A DNA stretch of 46,041 nucleotides from Chryseobacterium contaminans (GTDB taxonomy: Bacteria > Bacteroidota > Bacteroidia > Flavobacteriales > Weeksellaceae). The notes under the pieces are model-generated. The model worked only from the letters and a program-made list of their open reading frames with translations. It did not search any database and was not told the origin of the DNA. Shown piece by piece: positions 1-8,883 of the stretch; within the stretch, counting starts at the first letter, position 1, and each line of letters starts with the position of its first letter. The stretch lies in the NCBI RefSeq assembly GCF_001684955.1, contig NZ_MAYF01000124.1:1-46041 (forward strand), read 5' to 3'. Position numbers and translations under genes: made by a program.

Positions 1-1
1 A

Positions 2-1414
2 GGTATACTCTTTTCCCAGTTGTTTCATGCGGAGGATACGGAATATGGTAAACTGCATGGATTCAATTCTATTTCAAGTTATCAGGACTTTAAAAATAAA
101 GTTCCTATTGTTACTTATGAAGAAATGGAACCTTATATTGAAAAAGCAAGACAGGGACAAAAGGATGTCAGCTGGCCGGGGCTTATCAGACATTTTGCCA
201 AGTCTTCCGGAACAACTAATGCTAAAAGTAAATTCATTCCTATTTCTGCAGAAAGCCTCGAATACTGCCATATGAAGGCCGGAAAGGATATGGTTTCCAT
301 TTATGCCAATAATCACCCGGAAAACCAGCTTTTTAATTATAAAAATTTACGTTTAGGAGGAAGTTCTGAGCTATACGCGGATTTTAATACAAAATTTGGC
401 GACTTATCCGCTATTTTAATTGATAACCTGCCGTTTTGGGTAGAAATCACCACCACTCCAAGCAAAAAGGTTTCTTTAATGGGAGAATGGGAAAGCAAGC
501 TTAAAGCCATTACTTCAGAAGTAAAGAATGAAGATGTGGGAAGCATCCTTGGAGTTCCAAGCTGGATGATGGTTCTTCTACAAAAGGTATTGAATGAGAC
601 CAATGTTGAAAATATTTCAGAGCTATGGCCTAATCTGGAGGTATTTTTTCACGGTGGAATCAGTTTCAAACCCTACAGAGAGCAATACCGTAAGATCATC
701 GGAAAAAGCATCAATTACTACGAAATATATAATGCTTCCGAAGGCTTCTTTGGGATACAGGACAGATCCAACAGTGATGAAATGCTTCTGATGCTTGATT
801 ATGGTATATTTTACGAATTTATACCAATGGATCAGTTCCATTTTTCAAATCCTAAAGTGGTAAGCCTTGAAGATGTGGAAATCGGAAAAAATTATGCTAT
901 GGTTATTACTACCAATGGCGGATTATGGAGATATCTGATTGGTGATACGGTAATATTTACATCTACCAATCCTTTCAGAATTAAGATAACGGGAAGAACG
1001 AAGCATTACATCAATGCTTTCGGGGAAGAATTAATGATTACCAATGTAGAATCTGCCTTGTCAAAAGCCTGTGAGCTCACCGGTGCTCAGATTACAGATT
1101 TTACCGGTGCTCCGGTCTTCATGAAAGAAAATGAAAGCGGCGCCCATGAATGGATTTTTGAATTCAGCCAGCATCCTGATAATCTGGACAGCTTTATTGA
1201 TGCTTTTGACCAGCATTTAAAGAAAATTAATTCGGATTATGAAGCGAAAAGATACAATAATATAACGCTTAGGAGGCCAATTGTACATATTGCTAAAAAC
1301 AATCTCTTTTATCACTGGCTTGAATCCAAAGGAAAGCTTGGCGGCCAGAATAAGGTTCCAAGATTAAGCAATGACCGGGAATATATTGACCCGTTATTAG
1401 AACTTAATAAATAG
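2..1414 (+). CDS. GH3 auxin-responsive-promoter family protein (5' end outside window)
   Basis: This is an acyl-acid amido synthetase-like protein of the GH3 family, in the ANL adenylating superfamily. Plant members join amino acids to acyl acids; the bacterial substrate is unknown. The reading frame is open to the window edge, and a TTG at 20 is only an internal codon, so the first few tens of residues are missing. Counting from that TTG, a nucleotide-binding motif KSSGTTNAKSK sits at about residues 61-71 and the family motif WRYLIGDTV at about residue 300. The rest matches the usual GH3 length of about 500 residues. It is convergent with the lipoprotein gene downstream, with a shared hairpin terminator. 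The family call is firm; the physiological role is unknown. Confidence 0.88.
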   Translation, partial: GILFSQLFHAEDTEYGKLHGFNSISSYQDFKNKVPIVTYEEMEPYIEKARQGQKDVSWPGLIRHFAKSSGTTNAKSKFIPISAESLEYCHMKAGKDMVSIYANNHPENQLFNYKNLRLGGSSELYADFNTKFGDLSAILIDNLPFWVEITTTPSKKVSLMGEWESKLKAITSEVKNEDVGSILGVPSWMMVLLQKVLNETNVENISELWPNLEVFFHGGISFKPYREQYRKIIGKSINYYEIYNASEGFFGIQDRSNSDEMLLMLDYGIFYEFIPMDQFHFSNPKVVSLEDVEIGKNYAMVITTNGGLWRYLIGDTVIFTSTNPFRIKITGRTKHYINAFGEELMITNVESALSKACELTGAQITDFTGAPVFMKENESGAHEWIFEFSQHPDNLDSFIDAFDQHLKKINSDYEAKRYNNITLRRPIVHIAKNNLFYHWLESKGKLGGQNKVPRLSNDREYIDPLLELNK

Positions 1415-1420
1415 AAGAAA

Positions 1421-1568
1421 GGAAGCTAGAGGATGGAAGATGGAGGTTCTTGCAGTCTTTAGACAACTTATATTTTCTTTTGAAATGCGTGTAGAAGGAT
1501 TTAAATTACAATGACTATAATTAGAAGGCGAGAAGGCACTTCCAGCTTCCCTCTTCTGACTTCCAACC
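1421..1568. repeat. Purine-rich dispersed repeat, copy A
   Basis: This intergenic element begins with tandem GGAAGCT/GGATGGAAG-type units at 1421-1447 and ends with the inverted counterpart (CACTTCCAGCTTCCC... at 1538-1568). Similar ends occur at 20081-20112 and 22875-23165. It has no open reading frame. It resembles a small non-autonomous or REP-like element, but mobility is only an inference. Confidence 0.55.
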
Positions 1569-1575
1569 ATAAAAC

Positions 1576-1610
1576 AAAAACCCGCAGTTGAAATCAACTA
1601 CGGGTTTTAT
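1576..1610. terminator. Bidirectional intrinsic terminator
   Basis: AAACCCG-c-AGTTGA / TCAACT-a-CGGGTTT forms a long stem with a two-base loop. It has a T-rich run on the plus side and an A-run on the other, between the convergent GH3 and lipoprotein genes. Confidence 0.85.
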
Positions 1611-1611
1611 T

Positions 1612-2058
1612 TTATTTACTTAAATCTTCTTTTAATTTTTTAGCAGCGTCCTCTACTTTTGCGGCTCCTTTTCTGGCTGCATCTTTTGCATCTTTACCAG
1701 CTTCTTGAGCTCCCGCTTTAATATCTTTACCCACTTTATTAGCTTCGTTTTTAATATCCTGCCCTGCTTTGTTAAGATCCTGTTTTGTTTTATCTGCAGT
1801 AGCATCAATTTTATCTTTAGCCTTCTGAGCAGCATTGTCTATCTTATCTCCGGCCTGGTCTAATTTTTCATCAACTTTTGCCTTAGCGTCGTTAACTTTT
1901 GCAGAATCAACCATTTGAGGAGATGTTTCTGTAACAGTAGTTGTGGTAGTAGTTACAGATCCATCTGCATTTTCAACCTGTTCTGTTTTTGTTGTAGATT
2001 TTGTGCAGGCAACAGTAAATAGAGAGATCGCTATTGCCGCAAGAATTTGTTTTTTCAT
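1612..2058 (-). CDS. Lysine/alanine-rich lipoprotein (YtxH/LEA-like repeats)
   Basis: This is a predicted lipoprotein of 148 residues. The N-terminus MKKQILAAIAISLFTVAC has a signal peptide ending in a lipobox with Cys18. A Thr-rich linker follows, then about 85 residues of repeating K/A/D/E segments (KAKVDEKLDQAGDKIDNAAQ and similar) that should form amphipathic helices like LEA, apolipophorin or YtxH-type proteins. No catalytic motif is visible. It is the last gene of the leftward run that begins at mutL, and its stop abuts the terminator. It may be a stress or envelope spacer protein, but that is only an inference from composition. Confidence 0.8.
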   Translation of the reverse strand: MKKQILAAIAISLFTVACTKSTTKTEQVENADGSVTTTTTTVTETSPQMVDSAKVNDAKAKVDEKLDQAGDKIDNAAQKAKDKIDATADKTKQDLNKAGQDIKNEANKVGKDIKAGAQEAGKDAKDAARKGAAKVEDAAKKLKEDLSK

Positions 2059-2087
2059 ATTGTATATTTTTAAAAAATGTTTTGGCT

Positions 2088-2453
2088 TTATTCTGTTTTG
2101 GTTTCGGCAGAAGATACTGTTTCTACTGGTGTTTTCTTCTTCTTTTCAGCATCTGCGGCCTTCTTTTCTTCCTCTTCTTTCTTTTTCTTTTCTTTATCAA
2201 GCTCTGCTTTTATTTTCTGCTCTTCTTCCAGGGCTTTTTTAGCCTGTTTTACTGAGTCCAGATACTGAGGTGAAGACATTCTGATCTTACGGGCAATATC
2301 AACAGTAACAGCTCCATTAGAGAAAGAGTCAACAGCAGTTGTATCATAATGTACTTTCACGTCCTGTTCAGCTCCAAATCCCGGAGATTCCTTCTTGGAA
2401 CAAGCCGTTAAAAGAAGTGCAAAAATGAAAATTGCAGACAATAAATTTTTCAT
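2088..2453 (-). CDS. Putative lipoprotein with charged coiled-coil tail
   Basis: This 121-residue protein has a signal peptide with lipobox LLTAC (Cys at about 18), followed by about 55 residues of ordinary sequence. After that comes a highly charged K/E-rich helix at about residues 70-107, then a short P/T/S tail. It starts 4 bases after the stop of the upstream EEP hydrolase gene, so the two are very likely co-transcribed. I do not recognise a family beyond small Bacteroidetes lipoproteins. The coiled coil suggests a structural or scaffold role, without direct support. Confidence 0.75.
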   Translation of the reverse strand: MKNLLSAIFIFALLLTACSKKESPGFGAEQDVKVHYDTTAVDSFSNGAVTVDIARKIRMSSPQYLDSVKQAKKALEEEQKIKAELDKEKKKKEEEEKKAADAEKKKKTPVETVSSAETKTE

Positions 2454-2457
2454 GGAA

Positions 2458-3438
2458 CTAATTTAGCAGAAATTCTGCAATTACAGGATAGTGATCCGAT
2501 AATTTCACAGACTGATCAACTTTATAGCTTAATGGAATAATGGATTTTGAACTGAAAATATAATCAATTCTTAAAGGAATTTTATAATCGTGAAAACTGG
2601 AAGCACTTCCCTTTCCTGCAGTTAAAAAAGCATCCTGAAGGTCTTTTCCTAAGCTGTAATATTCATAAGAATTGGGTACAGAATTAAAATCTCCGGCTAC
2701 AATAACGGGATAAGGTGAAAAGTCAATTGCTTTTCTGATTTTTTTAATCTGGTCTTCATGAGCCTGAAAAGTAGGAATCATATGAGAAAGAAGTGTAGAT
2801 ACATTTCCTATTCCCATTGCATCCAACTTTGTAAACATTGTTTTCTGAAGTCGGAAAGGCTCCAGATAAACATTTACTATTCTGATGATCTTTCCATTGA
2901 TATCTACATCTGCATAGAAAGAATTTCCTCTAGAGTTGTCTTCTATGATCTCTGCCTGTCTTAGGATTTTATGCTTAGTTTTAAGAATTACGGAAGGGTA
3001 TTTTACCAGATCCTGTCTTAAAGCACGGTTAGTGTCTTTTTCCTGTACCAGAATAATATCCGGATCCTGCTCTTTGATATAGTTTTTTACTTTATCCCAT
3101 CCGTAATCACCATATTTTACATTAAAAGTCAGGACTTTAATATCCCGTATTGTTTTTTCTTTATCTGTTTTAGGGGAAAAATTAACCCATCTTCTGATTG
3201 GATTGTAAAAAAGTAATGTTCCCAACGCAAAAGCAATAGCGATTTTATTTTTTTTGAAAACCCATACTAAGGTAAGAAGAATGTGGGCGGATATCAGATA
3301 GGGGAAACCAAGAGAAAGTAAATTAAGGTTCCCTAAAATATTAGGGGGAACCCATGCATTTCCCAATGTGCAGAGCAATAAAACAGCAACAGCGATATGT
3401 ATAAATAGTAATATCTGATTCGACTTCATGAAAAACAT
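2458..3438 (-). CDS. Endonuclease/exonuclease/phosphatase family protein, membrane-anchored (copy 2)
   Basis: This 326-residue protein has about three N-terminal transmembrane segments (residues 8-30, 38-60, 65-80) followed by an EEP domain. Metal-site residues of the DNase I-like fold are present: Glu133 in LVQE, Asp250/Asn252 in AGDFN, Asp292 in RIDYIF, and Asp315-His316 in SDHYP. The substrate could be nucleic acid, a phosphoinositide-like lipid or another phosphodiester, and cannot be told from sequence. It is the second of two adjacent paralogues; the C-terminal halves are much more alike than the membrane parts. The start could also be Met4 (3429). It lies in the mutL-rhomboid operon. 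Confidence 0.88.
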   Translation of the reverse strand: MFFMKSNQILLFIHIAVAVLLLCTLGNAWVPPNILGNLNLLSLGFPYLISAHILLTLVWVFKKNKIAIAFALGTLLFYNPIRRWVNFSPKTDKEKTIRDIKVLTFNVKYGDYGWDKVKNYIKEQDPDIILVQEKDTNRALRQDLVKYPSVILKTKHKILRQAEIIEDNSRGNSFYADVDINGKIIRIVNVYLEPFRLQKTMFTKLDAMGIGNVSTLLSHMIPTFQAHEDQIKKIRKAIDFSPYPVIVAGDFNSVPNSYEYYSLGKDLQDAFLTAGKGSASSFHDYKIPLRIDYIFSSKSIIPLSYKVDQSVKLSDHYPVIAEFLLN

Positions 3439-3502
3439 TCTTGGTACCCGTTTTTTTAAGCAAAAACCCTACCAAGCAGCCAAATTTTAACTATTTTTAT
3501 GA

Positions 3503-4504
3503 TTATTTATCCTTCAAAGAAAACTTTGTGATGACAGGATAATGATCTGAAATACTGACAGAACGGTCAACATCATAAGAAACAGCTTCCAATGATTTTG
3601 AGGAAAAAACATAATCGATTCTTATGGGGAATTTATAATCATGAAAACTGGTTGCGCTTCCTTTTCCGGTACTCATAAATGCATCTTCAAGATCTTCTGA
3701 TAAATGATAATATTCGTAAGAATTGGGTACAGAGTTAAAATCTCCGGCAACAATAACAGGATATGGAGAATTTTCTAAACTCTCACGAATTTTCTTCACC
3801 TGATCCTGATGTATTTTGAACGTAGGAATTAATTTTTTTACAACACCTTTTACTTTTTGCTCATTAGCTTCAGAGTTTCCATCAAGCTTTATCATCTTCT
3901 TTTCGAACTGAAACGGATAAAGATAGATATCAACAAATCTGTAGGTTTTGCCTTTTATTTCAATATCTGCCTGAAGAGCACTCTGCAATTCCATACTTTC
4001 ATCTTCAGAAAAAAATAATTTTTCATTGGATAGGTTATGTTTTGTCAGAATGGTTAAAATCCCATTTGATTTGGTTCTGTTATAGCCCTTAAGCATTGGA
4101 TATTCCATACCGCCATCTTCCTGTAAAAGGATAACATCAGCATCCTGGGCTTTGAGGTAATTTTGAACCTCATCTTTGCCCATAAGCCCCGCTTTTATAT
4201 TGAAAGACACAATCTTTATATCACTGGAACTTTCTTTCTTTTCAGAGGAAAAATTAACCCACCGCTTAACAGGATTAATAAATGCCAGCCCAATAAACAT
4301 GAATACAAATGCTCTTTTCTTCCAGCTTAATACCCAAAATACCGTTAAAACAATATACAGGACAATAAGAACAGGAAACCCCAAAGAAAGCAGATTAAAC
4401 CACGGAAATATTTTAGGTGGGATATAGGCATTCAATAGAGAACCCAATAATAGGAACAAAATTCCTACATGTAGGATCAGCAGTATAAGGCGGAAAATCT
4501 TCAC
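3503..4504 (-). CDS. Endonuclease/exonuclease/phosphatase family protein, membrane-anchored (copy 1)
   Basis: This 333-residue paralogue of the next gene has the same plan: hydrophobic N-terminal segments (about residues 5-27, 35-60, 65-80), then an EEP catalytic domain with QE, AGDFN, RIDYVF and SDHYP motifs. The initiation codon appears to be GTG; an in-frame stop lies only four codons upstream, so no longer start exists. It follows the rhomboid gene by 9 bases. The active sites appear intact, so both copies should be functional. The predicted topology puts the catalytic domain on one face of the inner membrane. Confidence 0.87.
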   Translation of the reverse strand: MKIFRLILLILHVGILFLLLGSLLNAYIPPKIFPWFNLLSLGFPVLIVLYIVLTVFWVLSWKKRAFVFMFIGLAFINPVKRWVNFSSEKKESSSDIKIVSFNIKAGLMGKDEVQNYLKAQDADVILLQEDGGMEYPMLKGYNRTKSNGILTILTKHNLSNEKLFFSEDESMELQSALQADIEIKGKTYRFVDIYLYPFQFEKKMIKLDGNSEANEQKVKGVVKKLIPTFKIHQDQVKKIRESLENSPYPVIVAGDFNSVPNSYEYYHLSEDLEDAFMSTGKGSATSFHDYKFPIRIDYVFSSKSLEAVSYDVDRSVSISDHYPVITKFSLKDK

Positions 4505-4513
4505 AGAAAATGA

Positions 4514-5272
4514 TTAATTGAATCTATATAAATGTTTTTTCCATATTCTTGCCAATAGCCATCCTACTAAGGCTCCACCAACATGAGCCAGATGAGCAAC
4601 GCTTCCTCCATTTCCGGAAACCCCCAAATAAACAGAAATTACTACAATAATTGGTAACAAGTACTTTACTTTAATAGGAACCGGAATAAACATGATTCCA
4701 ATTTTAGCATCAGGATATAAGGTTGCAAATGCCGCTACCACCCCAAAAATAGCACCAGAAGCACCCATCATCGGAGATTTTAATAATGCATAATACTGAT
4801 TAGACAACTCAACTCCTTCTTGTGTCGTTGCGCTGATTCTCAAATCTCCTAAATAATCAATCCCTGCTTTTGAGTAAATTTCAGATGCGCTTAATCCTAA
4901 ACTTTGTAAACCAGAAATGATTTGCTGTGCTTCCACAAAGTTCCATAGATTAAATAGGAAAAATGACCCTAATCCGCTGGCAAAATATAATAATATGTAT
5001 TTTTTTTCACCTAAAACCTGTTCTAAAACCGGCCCAAAACTAAATAGCGTAAACATATTGAATAAAATATGCATAAACCCACCCGGTTCTCTGAACGGAG
5101 CATGCATAAACATATGTGTAATGATCTGCCACGATTTAAAGTTGGGAGAAAAAGGATAGAATCCTGAAAGTGTATTGTATAAACTTGGATAATATAAAAA
5201 ATTAGCGATCAAGTAAACTACAATATTAATAATGATAATATTCCTTGTAATGGGTGGTATATTGTTAAACAT
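4514..5272 (-). CDS. Rhomboid family intramembrane serine protease
   Basis: This polytopic membrane protease has 252 residues and six predicted helices. The catalytic serine is Ser172 in GASGAIFG and the catalytic histidine His230 in LAHVGGALVG; His68 and Asn72 in HILFNM fit the conserved helix-2 motif. The segment between helices 2 and 3 (about residues 112-165) is longer than in GlpG. Members cleave transmembrane substrates near the membrane surface; the substrate here is unknown. Translation starts 5 bases after the mutL stop, so the genes are likely co-expressed. This linkage seems one of convenience rather than function. Confidence 0.94.
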   Translation of the reverse strand: MFNNIPPITRNIIIINIVVYLIANFLYYPSLYNTLSGFYPFSPNFKSWQIITHMFMHAPFREPGGFMHILFNMFTLFSFGPVLEQVLGEKKYILLYFASGLGSFFLFNLWNFVEAQQIISGLQSLGLSASEIYSKAGIDYLGDLRISATTQEGVELSNQYYALLKSPMMGASGAIFGVVAAFATLYPDAKIGIMFIPVPIKVKYLLPIIVVISVYLGVSGNGGSVAHLAHVGGALVGWLLARIWKKHLYRFN

Positions 5273-5277
5273 ATTTT

Positions 5278-7074
5278 TTAAAATTTGTTTTTAAAATCAT
5301 TAAACGGAACTTCATAGAAACATCTTTTTCCATCTGGTAAAAATTCAGGGAAACCTAGTGCTGTAAAGTCTTTGATGACCTGTTCCGCATCTTTTTTATA
5401 AATAAAGTCAAATCTTGACTTCGATTGCATTTTACTCCATTGGTTATGATAGTACTGCATAAATTCGTCTTCTGTCTTATAATCCAGGATCTCAAAAAGG
5501 TTTTCCAGGAAATTCATCGCCTGTGTTTCTTTCAGTCCTTCCGGAAGTGAATCTATTCTCAACACGCTTTCATGAGCAATTTTCATGTCAAACCCAAGCT
5601 CAGGAAGATATTTTTTGATGGATTCATATTTACTTTTCTCAATCTCATTCATATGATACTCAAGAGAGAACAGTAAAGCATGGCTATTTGTGCTTGTATT
5701 TGATCTTCTGGTGGTTTTGTTGTTTTCTGCAACCAATAATCTGTGCATTCTTCCCAAATCAAGCATTAAGGTAACATCTCCTTTGTTGAACAGCCAGTAT
5801 CCGTTGGGTAACCTCATTAGATCCTCATCAAAGTCTTCATCTTCAAACAGATTAATCTTCGAAGGCTCCGCAGTGATATTCTGATGATACATTTCTGTAA
5901 GATTCTGAATTTCTTCAGGATGTACTACATTTTTTTCTTCCAAAAACGGATTATAATCCCTGTCTACAATAATTTCAGGCATTTTGATAACGCCGCCTCC
6001 GCCACCATTGCTTTTGCTTGGGATGGGTTTGTTCATCATTTCATCCAATTCCGGATCTCTGTCAAAATCAAGACTTGGAGAAACATTATAGATTCCAAGT
6101 GATCTTTTGATGGTAGAACGGAGTAAAGCGAAAATAAGGTGTTCATCTTCAAACTTCACTTCTGTTTTCTGTGGATGAATATTGACATCTATTTTCCCCG
6201 GATCAAGTTCAAGATACAAGAAAAATGAGGGAACATATCCCGGTTGAAGCAGCCCTTCAAATGCCTCTTGTACTGCTTTATTGAAGTATGGGCTTTTAAA
6301 ATATCTTCCGTTTACAAAAAGGAATTGCTCGCCTCTTGCTTTTTTGGCGCCTTCAGGTTTAGCAACAAATCCATGAAGTTTACACCAGATAATATCTTCT
6401 TTGATTGGAATCAGAAGCGGCTGTAATTTTCTTCCGAAAACATCTACAATACGCTGCATCTGGCTTCCCTTTCTTAATCTGAAAACGGCTTCATCATCAT
6501 GAAATAGTGAGAATTCCAATCCTTCATGAGCTAATGCAACACGCTGAAATTCATCAATAACGTGTCTGAATTCAATATTGTTGTTTTTCAGGAATTTTCT
6601 TCTGGCAGGAACATTATAAAAAAGATTCTTCACCAGGAAGTTTGATCCTTCTGCAGTCTGAACCGGGTCCTGAAACTGAAAAACACCTCCTTCAATATAG
6701 ATGTTCGTTCCAATGGAAGCCTCTTTTTGCTTTGTTCTCAGCTCAACCTGTGAAACGGCTGCAATAGAAGCCAATGCTTCCCCACGGAACCCTTTTGTTG
6801 CGATCTTAAAAATATCTTCTGTTCCTCTGATCTTAGAGGTAGCATGTCTTTCAAATGCCAGTCTGGCATCTGTTTCGGACATACCTTTTCCGTCATCTAC
6901 TACCTGGATAAGGTTTTTGCCGGCATCCCTGATAATCAGTTCAATCTTCGTTGCATCTGCATCTATAGCGTTTTCCAAAAGTTCCTTCACGATGGACGCA
7001 GGTCTCTGCACCACCTCTCCTGCCGCAATTTGGTTGGCTACATGATCCGGTAAAAGCTGAATAATATCTGACAT
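5278..7074 (-). CDS. mutL: DNA mismatch repair protein MutL
   Basis: This is the GHKL ATPase matchmaker of mismatch repair, acting between MutS and downstream nucleases. From the ATG at 7074 it has 598 residues, starting MSDIIQLLPDHVANQIAAGE; an ATG five codons upstream is less likely. N-terminal ATPase motifs are intact: ENAIDA, DDGKGM and GFRGEALASI. A Gly-rich linker (SNGGGGGV) leads to a C-terminal dimerisation domain. There the usual DQHA-type endonuclease motif reads DLGRMHRLLVAE, so the metal-binding nuclease site looks lost. A TAnnTTTG promoter and a repeated 14-mer lie just upstream. Confidence 0.95.
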   Translation of the reverse strand: MSDIIQLLPDHVANQIAAGEVVQRPASIVKELLENAIDADATKIELIIRDAGKNLIQVVDDGKGMSETDARLAFERHATSKIRGTEDIFKIATKGFRGEALASIAAVSQVELRTKQKEASIGTNIYIEGGVFQFQDPVQTAEGSNFLVKNLFYNVPARRKFLKNNNIEFRHVIDEFQRVALAHEGLEFSLFHDDEAVFRLRKGSQMQRIVDVFGRKLQPLLIPIKEDIIWCKLHGFVAKPEGAKKARGEQFLFVNGRYFKSPYFNKAVQEAFEGLLQPGYVPSFFLYLELDPGKIDVNIHPQKTEVKFEDEHLIFALLRSTIKRSLGIYNVSPSLDFDRDPELDEMMNKPIPSKSNGGGGGVIKMPEIIVDRDYNPFLEEKNVVHPEEIQNLTEMYHQNITAEPSKINLFEDEDFDEDLMRLPNGYWLFNKGDVTLMLDLGRMHRLLVAENNKTTRRSNTSTNSHALLFSLEYHMNEIEKSKYESIKKYLPELGFDMKIAHESVLRIDSLPEGLKETQAMNFLENLFEILDYKTEDEFMQYYHNQWSKMQSKSRFDFIYKKDAEQVIKDFTALGFPEFLPDGKRCFYEVPFNDFKNKF

Positions 7075-7093
7075 AAAAACGTAAATCAACTTA

Positions 7094-7101
7094 CAAAAAT
7101 A
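7094..7101 (-). promoter_or_regulatory. mutL promoter -7 element
   Basis: TATTTTTG on the minus strand matches the Bacteroidetes consensus TAnnTTTG, 19 bases from a T-rich -33 position (TTTT instead of TTG). It lies 19 bases before the mutL ATG. Confidence 0.55.
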
Positions 7102-7108
7102 GTCAATG

Positions 7109-7143
7109 AAAACGGGAATTAAAACATTAAAAACGGGAATTAA
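7109..7143 (-). repeat. Direct repeat upstream of mutL
   Basis: The 14-mer AAAACGGGAATTAA (plus-strand reading) occurs twice, at 7109-7122 and 7130-7143. The 21-base period corresponds to two helical turns. It overlaps or abuts the -33 region of the mutL promoter, a layout typical of an operator pair. Confidence 0.6.
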
Positions 7144-7321
7144 TATTTAATTATCAACATTTCAACAATACAGCTTTCTGCAAATTCTGCTCCAAACTGT
7201 TTGTGGTATCAGCTTTTAATAAAGAACAATCCCCCATTGTTTTTTTACCAATAGAGGATTGAACCAGCTAGTTTATACAAAAAATTAATAGTGATATTTA
7301 CCCTGCAGCAGGTATCTAATC

Positions 7322-8149
7322 CTAGTCTTCAAAGACCAGTTTTCTATTCTTTTTACTTTTAGGAATCCCATGGATCTTTTCATACAGATAGGCCAAAAGA
7401 TTCGGTTTTTTATAAATCCTGTTGTATCTGTATTTTGTATTAAAGTGTCTTACATGAATTTTATAGGCATCATATCCAATAACAATCATCAGACATACAC
7501 TGATTACATAGAATACTCTAAATTCCAGATAATAGTAAGTTAATCCTGAGAATACAGCGCCTAACACATACGCCACCATAATACTCATGAGCAATTTTGC
7601 CCTTCCTATTAACTCCCCGTTTTTCCTGTATTTTTTTTGAGTAAACATGGAAACCAGGATTCCTAAATCGGTGGTTGTTCCCGTAAGATGGGTGGTTTTC
7701 ACGGAGAAGTTGGAAATACTTGCCGTTAAACCATTCTGCAATCCTGTTGCGAAAAGCATTATGGCTACTAAAACTTCTGTTTCCGCCAACGTTTTCTGAT
7801 AATACAATTGTCCGTATACTCCTACTCCAAACAAACATATTATTTCCAGAACAAGAGGCAATGCGTGAGCAAAATACTTGCTCTTCTTATTGAAATTAAT
7901 CACAATGAAGTTAGACAGGAAGCTTCCGAAGAAGAACAGGAAGATCCAGCTGCCCATTACAGCTACCTGAGACCAGTTTCCTTTACTGATTTCTGCCGCT
8001 AAAATCGCATAGTGACCTGTTACATTGGATGTAAAAGAGAGAAATATAAGTAGGGATGCAATATTTATAGTACCTGCCGTGAAGGCAGTCAGCGTCCCCA
8101 ACCTGATATTGTCTCCCAATGTTCTGCTGTTACTATAATTTCTTAACAT
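7322..8149 (-). CDS. YoaK/DUF1275 family membrane protein
   Basis: This inner-membrane protein of 275 residues has about six hydrophobic segments. Family signatures are present: SNVTGHY near residue 40, GLQNGLTAS near 135, and THLTGTTTDLG near 150. The C-terminal about 50 residues are basic and likely cytoplasmic. DUF1275 proteins have no firmly established activity; a transport role is often suspected. The gene follows the Usp-like gene by about 35 bases on the same strand and is probably co-transcribed with it. The family call is confident; the function is unknown. Confidence 0.88.
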   Translation of the reverse strand: MLRNYSNSRTLGDNIRLGTLTAFTAGTINIASLLIFLSFTSNVTGHYAILAAEISKGNWSQVAVMGSWIFLFFFGSFLSNFIVINFNKKSKYFAHALPLVLEIICLFGVGVYGQLYYQKTLAETEVLVAIMLFATGLQNGLTASISNFSVKTTHLTGTTTDLGILVSMFTQKKYRKNGELIGRAKLLMSIMVAYVLGAVFSGLTYYYLEFRVFYVISVCLMIVIGYDAYKIHVRHFNTKYRYNRIYKKPNLLAYLYEKIHGIPKSKKNRKLVFED

Positions 8150-8184
8150 TTTTAATCTTTTTTAAATTATGATGATGGTGATAA

Positions 8185-8679
8185 TTAGACCTCAACAAAG
8201 ATTTCCGCCAGTCTTCCTCTTTCCGGAAGCTTTTCTTTAATTTCAAGGGCAATTTCCCCGGATTGAAGCGCTTTGCATTTTTTGATATAAGGCACAAGGT
8301 CAAATTTTCCTTTTCCTTTACTTTTAATGGCTGTAGAATAGTAAGCCTCTTCAATATTATTCGCTTCTACATATTGGTTGAAGGTTCTCTGAAAACTTCC
8401 TGTAAAGATGTCGCAGATAATTTTATTAACTAAATGAGGATACTTGTTTTTAATGATTTCATAGCCATCGCAGAACTCTGCAGGTCTGATCTTGTTGAAA
8501 ATAGTTGTCTTAGTATTAAATAAAAGATCTCTGATAGAATCTCCTGAATCATATCCTGAAACCAGAAGGATATTGTACTGATTCTGATCTTCGGAAGCAT
8601 CTTTTTCTCTCAGTACTTTTTTCAATATGTTTAATGACTCAAGAGAATAATCTGTTGCAATTAAAATTGTTTTAGCCAT
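8185..8679 (-). CDS. Universal-stress-like (UspA-fold) hypothetical protein
   Basis: This 164-residue protein begins MAKTILIATDYSLESLNIL, matching the first beta strand and helix of the UspA fold (hydrophobic strand, then TDxS). The rest is divergent; I do not see the usual ATP-binding Gx2Gx9G(S/T) motif, so it is probably a non-nucleotide-binding relative. It is soluble, with no signal peptide. It is transcribed from its own promoter (TAATTTTG at 8721-8728) together with the DUF1275 gene downstream. A stress-related role is an inference from the fold only. Confidence 0.65.
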   Translation of the reverse strand: MAKTILIATDYSLESLNILKKVLREKDASEDQNQYNILLVSGYDSGDSIRDLLFNTKTTIFNKIRPAEFCDGYEIIKNKYPHLVNKIICDIFTGSFQRTFNQYVEANNIEEAYYSTAIKSKGKGKFDLVPYIKKCKALQSGEIALEIKEKLPERGRLAEIFVEV

Positions 8680-8720
8680 GTTCTTATTATTTTGTATTGT
8701 GTTTATCTTTTTTGATGATA

Positions 8721-8728
8721 CAAAATTA
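8721..8728 (-). promoter_or_regulatory. -7 promoter element of the Usp-like gene
   Basis: TAATTTTG on the minus strand matches TAnnTTTG, 41 bases before the ATG. No clear TTG is seen at -33. Confidence 0.45.
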
Positions 8729-8883
8729 GAATGGCCAGATTAGAAGGTCTTTGGAACGGAATTAAAATGTCATTAAAGAGATTAAAATGAGATTAGAAAA
8801 TTGTTAACGGATATTAATATTGAGAACAAAAGAGGTTCAAAAAGCCATTGAGAAGCAGCCACAGCACATTGAAAACTTAACAA

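Noticed and set aside
1943..2268. Phe/Ser-rich open frames on the plus strand
   Set aside because: They are antisense images of the Lys/Glu-rich lipoprotein genes.
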